This document shows positions 25,059-32,400 of a stretch of 35,500 nucleotides of DNA, piece after piece. Each line of letters begins with the position of its first letter. Position 1 is the first letter of the stretch. The notes below the pieces were generated by a model. The model saw only the letters and a list, made by a program, of their open reading frames with translations, was not told the DNA's origin and did no database searches. The stretch is from an uncultured bacterium (lineage in GTDB: Bacteria; Verrucomicrobiota; Kiritimatiellia; RFP12; UBA1067). A program made the translations under genes and the position numbers. The stretch covers positions 1-35,500 of the forward strand of contig CACXRO010000025.1 in the NCBI GenBank assembly GCA_902770045.1, given 5' to 3'.

Positions 25059-26141
25059 ATGGCGAATTCTAACGGAAGAGTGAAGGAATGCGGCACGGTA
25101 CACCACCTTGTAAGCCGTATCGCGCATCGCGTATATTTCCTCAAGGACGAGGAACGAATGGACTTTCTCGAAATCGTCCGCCGCGCGGCGGAGTTTACCG
25201 GCATTCAACTGATTGGCTGGTGCGTCATGGGCAATCATTTCCACATCCTTGCCTTTCTTCCTGAATTCCAGGATGTCGCCGAGAATGAGGTCGTGCGGAG
25301 ATACGGAGTTCTCAGGGGATTGAGAGCGGCCGAAAGCATGACGGCGTTGCTCGGCAAGTGGAGAAGCGAGGGGGAGGCTGGCGAGCGGCGGGCCTCCGAA
25401 TGGCTTGACGGGCAGAGGCGGCGAATGCAAAGTGTCGGCAGTTTCATGAAGATCGCAAAACAGTGGTTCACAACGGAGTACAACCGACGCAATGGCCACA
25501 AGGGAACGCTGTGGGAGGCGGCATACTTCGACCGTGTCGTGCCGCGAAAAACGAAGGATATGGCGGAATGCCTTGGATACATCCACTTGAACCCGATTCG
25601 GGCGGCGGCAACAGACAGGTTGGACGGCTATGCGTGGAGCAGCTATTCGGCATTCCGCAAGGGTGAGCCGATCGCGACGGCGGGCATGCGGTTTGTGTAT
25701 GGCGGGGATGTGTCCGTGGAAGAAATGGTGGAAGCACATGAACGTTTGCTCTGCGCGCTACTCGAGAAGGAGAAGCAACGCAGGGCGGAGGAGATTGCAA
25801 GAAGGCGAGCAGACGGATACGAGGTGGCTCCGGATCCGCTGACGACGGAAGCGATGGTGGTGCAGACGGAAGCCCATCTTGCAGAAGTGCGGCAGTCGCT
25901 TCGGGAACTTCATGAGGCGGGAAATACGAAGCGTCGCGGGTGCAAAGCAAGCAGAGAAGGGAGGGAGAAGGAAATTGTCGCGCTGCTAAAAATAGACCCT
26001 CTCATGAGTGTCCCCGCGTTGGCAGAGCGCCTGGAAGTTGGCGTTGGAATGGCATACAACCTGCTGCGTTGCATGAAGAAGAGAGGAATTCTGGAACGAG
26101 ACCGCCGGAGTGGGATTTGGAATATTGAAAATGAGGTCTGA
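25059..26141 (+). CDS. REP-associated tyrosine transposase (Y1_Tnp/HUH)
   Basis: A 360-residue HUH single-strand nuclease of the RAYT (TnpA-REP) group. The HUH motif is His60-Phe61-His62 in GWCVMGNHFHILAF. The candidate catalytic tyrosine is Tyr141 in WFTTEYNRRNGHKGTLWEAAYFDRVV, and YIHLNPIRAAATDRLDGYAWSSYSAF is the usual RAYT helix with HLNPVRA. A charged helix follows at about 225-300. The C-terminus carries a winged-helix domain (EIVALLKIDPLMSVPALAERLEVGVGMAYNLLRCMKKRGILERDRRSGIW). The last six residues (NIENEV) are encoded by the right palindrome. The ribosome site TGGAGGGA precedes the ATG. RAYTs cut and join REP palindromes and are usually single-copy, domesticated relatives of IS200/IS605 transposases. 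Confidence 0.92.
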   Translation: MANSNGRVKECGTVHHLVSRIAHRVYFLKDEERMDFLEIVRRAAEFTGIQLIGWCVMGNHFHILAFLPEFQDVAENEVVRRYGVLRGLRAAESMTALLGKWRSEGEAGERRASEWLDGQRRRMQSVGSFMKIAKQWFTTEYNRRNGHKGTLWEAAYFDRVVPRKTKDMAECLGYIHLNPIRAAATDRLDGYAWSSYSAFRKGEPIATAGMRFVYGGDVSVEEMVEAHERLLCALLEKEKQRRAEEIARRRADGYEVAPDPLTTEAMVVQTEAHLAEVRQSLRELHEAGNTKRRGCKASREGREKEIVALLKIDPLMSVPALAERLEVGVGMAYNLLRCMKKRGILERDRRSGIWNIENEV

Positions 26142-26157
26142 CCTGATTTTCAATATT
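26121..26157. repeat. Right palindrome of the RAYT unit
   Basis: A 37-base palindrome with 17 of 18 pairs: arms AATATTGAAAAT and ATTTTCAATATT, centre GGTC-T-GACC. It is the same sequence family and orientation as the left palindrome. The transposase stop TGA lies at its centre. Confidence 0.9.
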
Positions 26158-26200
26158 CGATGATTTCGGCATAATGCCGATGACCGGTTTTGCGCCGGTG

Positions 26201-26225
26201 AAGCCCTTGCGATTTGCAGGGGCTT
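26201..26225 (+). terminator. Terminator-like hairpin before the giant gene
   Basis: AAGCCCTTGC and GCAGGGGCTT pair over ten positions (one G-T wobble) around GATTT and are followed by TGTGG; the T-run is short. It could end transposase transcripts. Two smaller hairpins precede it: TCGGCA-TAA-TGCCGA (26166-26180) and ACCGG/CCGGT (26183-26199). The -35 of the next promoter lies inside this hairpin. Confidence 0.55.
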
Positions 26226-26236
26226 TGTGGTATAAT
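26207..26236 (+). promoter_or_regulatory. Promoter of the giant surface-protein gene
   Basis: TTGCGA (26207-26212), 18 bases ending TGG, then TATAAT (26231-26236). The -35 is buried in the terminator-like hairpin. Transcription from about 26243 would give a leader of about 255 nt, in contrast to the near-leaderless genes elsewhere in the window. Confidence 0.7.
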
Positions 26237-26498
26237 TCGCGGCACATAGCCCGGATGTGGCGATTGGTGGCCTTGAATGGCCGACGCCGATTGCCATGTT
26301 TGGGAGGCGTCGGAGTAAAGCCTCGGAAACTTGACTCGTAGAGACGCATCGAAAAGGACACTGCCGTCCGTGCAGCTTCGCCTCCTTCGGTGTATCTCTA
26401 CAGGTTCATCCGAGGCGCTACTCCGATGCATCGGAGTAGGTGTTTCGTTTCCCGCACTGAATCTGATTGCAATAAGGAGGGGAAAAGAAGGACGAATC
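26237..26498 (+). ncRNA. Structured 5' leader of the giant gene (candidate cis-RNA)
   Basis: The leader has at least four possible helices. These are CACAT/ATGTG (26243-26259), CCGACGCC/GGCGTCGG (26281-26288 with 26306-26313, perfect), GTAGAGA/TCTCTAC (26338-26344 with 26395-26401), and a perfect 22-base palindrome at 26418-26439 (half-site CTACTCCGATG). AAGGAGG (26474-26480) and GAAGGA (26487-26492) precede the ATG at 26499. The reading frame of the giant gene stays open upstream to 26331 but shows no protein-like character there, so ATG 26499 with its signal peptide is preferred. It was not matched to any riboswitch class known to me. Confidence 0.5.
26418..26439. repeat. Perfect 22-bp palindrome in the leader
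   Basis: CTACTCCGATG followed at once by its exact complement CATCGGAGTAG, with no loop. It lies about 60 bases before the start codon. As DNA it could be an operator; as RNA it would be a tight hairpin. Confidence 0.8.
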
Positions 26499-29400
26499 AT
26501 GAAGAGCATCGGAGAAATTGGCCTGTGTGCGGTATTGGCGGCATTTGCAAACATGGTGGCATTAGCCGACACGGAGACTGTCGATGGCGTAACATGGACA
26601 TACACGGTATCAAATGGCGAGGTGTCGCTTGGTGGCGGTTCGTTTGATTGTACCGCCGTGCCAACATCCACATCAGGTGACATAACTATCCCGTCTTCAC
26701 TGGGGGGGTATCCAGTGACGAGCATCGGGGATAGCGCGTTCTACTGGTGTAGCTCGCTCGCAAGCGTGACGATACCCGACAGCGTGACGAGTATCGGTGT
26801 TTACGCGTTCTTTTCCTGTAGCGGGCTGACGGACTTGACGATTGGCAACAGCGTGACGAATATCGGGACGTGGGCATTTGCCTCTTGTGACAGTCTTGCG
26901 AGCGTGATAATACCCAATGGCGTTACGAGTATTGGTGATTGTCTGTTCTATGAATGCCGGGGACTCGTTAGTGTCACAATCCCGGACGGAGTAACTAGCA
27001 TAGGGTCTTACGCGTTCTGCAACTGTATCGGTCTTAATGGAATAACGATACCCGACGGTGTAGCAAGTATTGGTGATGGTGCATTCGTGGGGTGTATTGG
27101 GCTCGCAGACGAGGACGGCTTTTTCATTGTGCGCAATGTCATTTGCGCATATGGCGGAACGGGTGGAGACGTTGTGATTCCTGACGGCGTGACGGAAATC
27201 GGCTATGGGGCGTTTGCCTTTTGCAGCGAGCTTACGAACGTGACGATACCGAACAGCGTGACGAGCATCGGGGATGGCGCGTTCTACGAATGCAGTGGTT
27301 TGATAGGCGTGACGATCCCCAATAGCGTGAAGCGTATTGGTTTCCATGCGTTTTATGGTTGCGAAAGCATGATTAGTGTGACAATACCAGATGGCGTGAC
27401 GGAAATCGGCGATGAGGCGTTCGCCTTGTGCAGCGGGCTGACGAACGTGACGATACCAGACGGCGTGATGGAAATCTTGAATGGTACGTTCGTGGGTTGC
27501 AGCGGGCTTACGAGCGTGACGATACCGAGTAGCGTCACGAACATCGGGTATGCCGCGTTCCAAGGATGCAGTGGTTTGATAAGCGTGACGATACCGGACA
27601 GTGTAACGAGCATCGGGTACTATGCGTTCTCCGACTGCAGCGGGCTGACGAGCGTGACGATACCGAACAGCGTCACGAACATCGGGTACTATGCGTTCTC
27701 CGACTGCAGCGGACTTTTGAGTGTAAGGTTTGAGAATGTTGAAACGTTGTGGCGATTGAGAAGTGGCATTGATAAGTATCTGCCTATCGGCGTTCCTGTA
27801 ATCGTAGATAATTTGCCAGATGGAATCCAGGTGCATTGCGGCGCAATCTTGAATAATGAAATATGGAGTGGGGGCAAAGTGCATCTTGTTGTTGGCAATG
27901 TCGCGGTTGATGGCGGAGCTTCGTTGTTGATAGAGTCAGGAGCGGTGGTAAAGTTCATGCCCGACACTGGACTCTCGATCGATTCAAATGCCTGTTGTCA
28001 GGCGTCAGGGGCAATCTTCACGCACGTCAACGACGACACCATCGGCGGCGACACGCTGATGGACGGCGGTGCGACGGCTCCCGTTATGGATGACTACAAA
28101 GTGCCGAATATGCTGACGTGGGATGATACAATTGAATTTCGCTATCGTTCCGACCCCAACGTGACATTGTCCGGCACGATTTCTTCAGACGAGACGTGGC
28201 GAGGTCACAACGTCTATTGCGTTACGGGCAATTTGACTGTGGCATCTGGTGCAACGTTGACGATAATGTCTGGGTCGATTGTCAAATTCGCAGAGGGGTT
28301 GTCGTTAACGGTGAATGGGAATCTTGATGCGCGTGGAAGCCGTGCTGAGCCCATTGTATTTACATCCACCAAGGATGATGAATTCGGTGGTGACACCAAC
28401 GGCGATGGAGACAAAACGTATCCGTATGCGGGAGACTGGTCAAAGATCAGCATCAACGGCGGAACGGCGAATTTCAATTACGCGAAGATTCTCTATTCCA
28501 GCAAGAACGCCACCACGGGCGCGATAAACATGACAAGTAGCGGCGGTAGGGTTGTTTTCGCCAATGGAGAGATCGCCCATGCGGCGTACGACGCAATCGG
28601 CGTTGAGAGCGGAAATTGCCATGTCACTAACTCTGTGATACATGATTGCCTTCTGGCGTTCCGTCACTGGACGCGAGACCCAATCGTGAACTGTGTAATC
28701 TACGATTGCGGACGTCTCACGCAGGGCGGTGGACAGCATTTCTACAATTGTATTTTCTCGCACATCATTGAGACATGGGAGGCATTCGGTTTCCCGCAGA
28801 ATGGGACGACTTATCGTAACTGTTGCTTCTGGAACGAGAATGGCAGTGTCCTTACGGCAGAGGGAAGGCAGGATGCTAAAACCGTTTGCGGCAAGAATGG
28901 AAACATCTGGGCAAATCCTCGTTTCCTCGATCCTGAAAATGGCGATTTCCGCATTGCGGACAATTCACCATGCATCAACGCGGGTGATTCGAGTGTTGCG
29001 CCGGAGTTTGACTACTATGGTCAACCCCGCGATGGTGTGGCCGACATCGGCATTTACGAGGTGCTTGGTGCGTATACGACTGGGTACGACTTATCAGCGG
29101 TGGCGGTGAACGCGCAAGCTGCGCGCTCTACTATTGGGGAAACGTTTGCGATTTCATACGATATCGCCAACGTGGGGCGGTTGGCAGTGCCCGATCAGTG
29201 GCATGATGCGCTGTACCTTGTCTCCGTCTCTTCCGGTAAGATGTATGCCCTTGGCGAGCCGCTGAACCCAGGTGCGCTTGGCGCGGGCGATACGCGCACG
29301 TTCACTTTGCAGTTCAAGATGCCGGTCGTGCCTGTTGGGTCGTATCGCCTCCGCCTTGTCGTGAACAGTCGGCGCATGGACGTGCCCGAAGGTGCGGCGA

Positions 29401-32400
29401 CGGAGAATAACGTCGTTCTCTCCGATGCCGAAATCGAGGTTGTCGCAGACAGCATCGACGCCTCGGATGGCGCGAGTGGCAACGTGGCGGCGGGTGCGTC
29501 GTCCGTCTGTGCGTTTTCGATTCCTGAAGGTGCGGGCGATAAACTGTTGCGCATTAAGTCTGTTGCGGGTGGAACAACGCTTTCCGCGAGGTGTGGTCTT
29601 GTGTTCCTGCCTGTCGATGCGACAAGCGGGACAGCACTTTCCTTCTCTGGCGGCGAGGCGTGGCTTTCCGTTCCTGCGGGAACGGAGAAGGTCTGGCTTG
29701 TCCTTGACAATGACGGGGCCTCCGCCGCCTCATACGAGGTCGATTTCCATGACGGCTCGCTTGCGCTTCTCGGCGTGTCGCCGTCGAACATTCCATCGAG
29801 CGGAGATGTGACGCTCGAGATTTCCGGTGCCGGTTTTACGGACGGATGCGAAGTCTCATTCGTCGGCGCGGGAACCGTCGCGCCGCTTGCCGTCCGTCGC
29901 GTTTCGTCGGGACTCATTGTAGCCACGGTCAATGCGGCGTCCTTTGTCGCTGGCGGACAATACGCCGTGACGGTCACGAAGGAAAGCGAGGCGAAAACGC
30001 TTGAAAGTGCCTTGACCGTCGCGAAGGCGGCAGGCAAGCCCAAGTTCTGGGCGAAGCTCGACGTACCCGATTCGATGCGGCAGGGGCGGCTTGTGCAGAC
30101 GTGCTTCGTTGAATACGGCAACTCCGGTACGGCGGACATGCCTTCGCCCGTTCTTCAGGTTTCAATGACGGGCGACGGAACGCTTGGCTACATTGGTGGG
30201 CTTTCCGGCCTCAAGACGCTCCAGTTCGTTGCGGCTGGCGATGCTGGAAGCGCAGGCATCCTTCGTGCGGGTTCGTCGCATCGTATCCGCTTTGAGATAC
30301 GCGCTGGCGCCTCCAATAAGATTTCGCTCCACACGTCTGAAGGTTCGACCTACGCACCTGCTCCGTGGACTAACGCGGCGGACTATCTATCGGACCTCTC
30401 CACCGCTGCAACGCGCATCGGCCTTCGCGGTCAGGATGCTACGGACTATGTGATGGTGTTTGACCTTGCAAAAGCCGTGAAGAACGGTGAGCCGTCAAGC
30501 GCGATCTACGGTAGGGTCGTGGATGAGAATGGGGAGGGAATGTATGGCACAAAAGTGTCGCTTTATGACAGCAGTAGCAACTTGGTGAGTTGTGTTTCTG
30601 CGGATGCATCGGGGCGTTTTGTGTCGGATGCGATTGCGAGCGGTAGTTATTGGTTGGAAATGGTTGGAATACCTTTATCAGAAGTTGATTCCTCATTTGA
30701 TGTTCATGGTGGTGAGGATGTTATTGCTGGAGAATTGCATTGTACCTCGTCTCCATCTATTCGCGTAATCTTTGAAAATGTGTCGGCAGGAAAGAGGATT
30801 GATGTTGCATTAACTAGTTTTGATGGACTGGAGAGTATTCGTCCGTATTGGGAAAGCGATAATGTAGCACGATTTTATGGTGCAGATGGCAACACATGGA
30901 TGTTGTCGGGTAAAACGGATGACCTTGTGTGTTTTGCGACAGTAAGTCCTTCAGATGGAGAGACCGTAGAATTGTCATGCGTCATGGAGGTAGGTTGCGA
31001 AATCAATGGACGTGTTGACAGTGCTGCGACTACTGGTGCTACGGGCGTCATACTCGTTGGGGAAAACGGATTGTATCGATTCATGGGCATTGATGACAAT
31101 GGTTTGTTCGCCATAACCGATTTGCCTGCAGGCGAATATACAGTGGCTGTCCTTGGTGTTGCGGCTGGGGATTATGAAGTGGTTTCTGAATTGGTGTTGA
31201 CAGCGGGCGATACAGTCTCTTTAACATTTACTTCTCAAGCGATGAGGAGTACATCCGTCGCTTCGTCGAGTGTTAAATTGAGAGGTATTAAAGCTGTCAA
31301 GTTTGCGAAGTCGTGGACTTGGCCGTGGAATTTGCGTTCAACATTGCTTGATTACATTAGACAGATGGAGAGGCGCATTGAGGCGACCGAGATGTCGGTA
31401 GTAGAACCGGATCCTGATTGCGAACATAATCTTGCGAAATACAAACGCGATAAAGACGTGTTAGACAAGATGCGGACACAACTGTCCGCGATGAAAGCTC
31501 TGTACGACGAGACTGACAGGTCTTATTCTGAAGGGGTGTGGGATAATCTTGGTAAGTCAGCATTGAATCTAGGTTCTGTACTTGCGAAACTAAAATTGAT
31601 GAAGATGGGGAAACTAAATACATGGACTGATGAGGCGATAGATTTGTGTAATGACTACACGACGGAGCTTATAGACGGGAAGACTGTTTTTGCCGCATTA
31701 AAGGAAACAGCCATCAAGGAAATCCTTCCTGTAGATTTGTCAATTGACGCCCTTTTTAACCTTCCTGCTAGGGCAAAAAGTGTCTGGGATCGGCGTGATG
31801 TGTGGGCTGATCTTTTCATTGTATGGGAAGGTAATGGTGACGAGAAAATGGATAATATCATTAAATGGGAAGAAGATGTTGTTTCCATATTTGAGGATAT
31901 CGGAAAGGCACGTCAACTTCTAGACAGACTTGGATTAGCTATACTTGCCGATAATAATCCTGCGGCATTTCAGGCAGAACTTAAAAAACGAATATCAAAT
32001 TTAAAAACGCCAGTCAAAGAAATTGAAGTTTATCTGGGAATGGTTGTGCCTGTGTTGAAAACTCACGTTCACTTTTTGAAAGCAATCCGTAATGCTGAAA
32101 ATGGTGCAGCAGCACTTGGTGCAGCTCATGGTAAAATACGCGCGAATTTGGATTGGTACGAGCGTAATATGCCGATATTTGATGACCGTGCTAAATCATT
32201 CGGTGCATACCACAACCCTTGTCCCGGTGCTGAAGAACCGTCATTGGACACCCCCCCCGTTGACAATAAAAAGCCCTCCGTCCCCAAGTCGTGCGATCCG
32301 AATGAAATGGTGGGCGATGAGGGAGTCGGCGAGGCACGGTATGTGAAGCCCGGTGACTGGATGAACTACACCATCTACTTCGAGAACAAGGCGGGATTCG

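Larger units (their letters stand above)
25006..26157 (+). mobile_element. RAYT unit bounded by matching palindromes
   Basis: One gene (Y1-type transposase) fills the space between two long palindromes that differ at only about 5 of 37 aligned positions. The right palindrome encodes the last residues and the stop of the transposase, so gene and ends form one unit of about 1.15 kb. The arrangement is that of REP-associated tyrosine transposase (TnpA-REP) loci and of IS200/IS605-like elements, which recognise subterminal hairpins. No target duplication is expected for this class. Confidence 0.75.

Noticed and set aside
26237-26360. Possible c-di-GMP-I riboswitch because of a GTAAAGCC-like stretch near 26314
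   Set aside because: Only a short string resembles the motif. The flanking helices and the conserved GCACA/GGGCAAACC part are not in the right arrangement.
26331-26498. Upstream extension of the giant gene's frame from TTG 26331
   Set aside because: No signal peptide would be possible at that start, the residues look like translated leader RNA, and ATG 26499 has both a ribosome site and a classic signal peptide.
26707-27731. Regular repeats that might suggest a CRISPR array
   Set aside because: The 69-base periodicity is coding, gives BspA leucine-rich repeats throughout, and there are no unique spacers.
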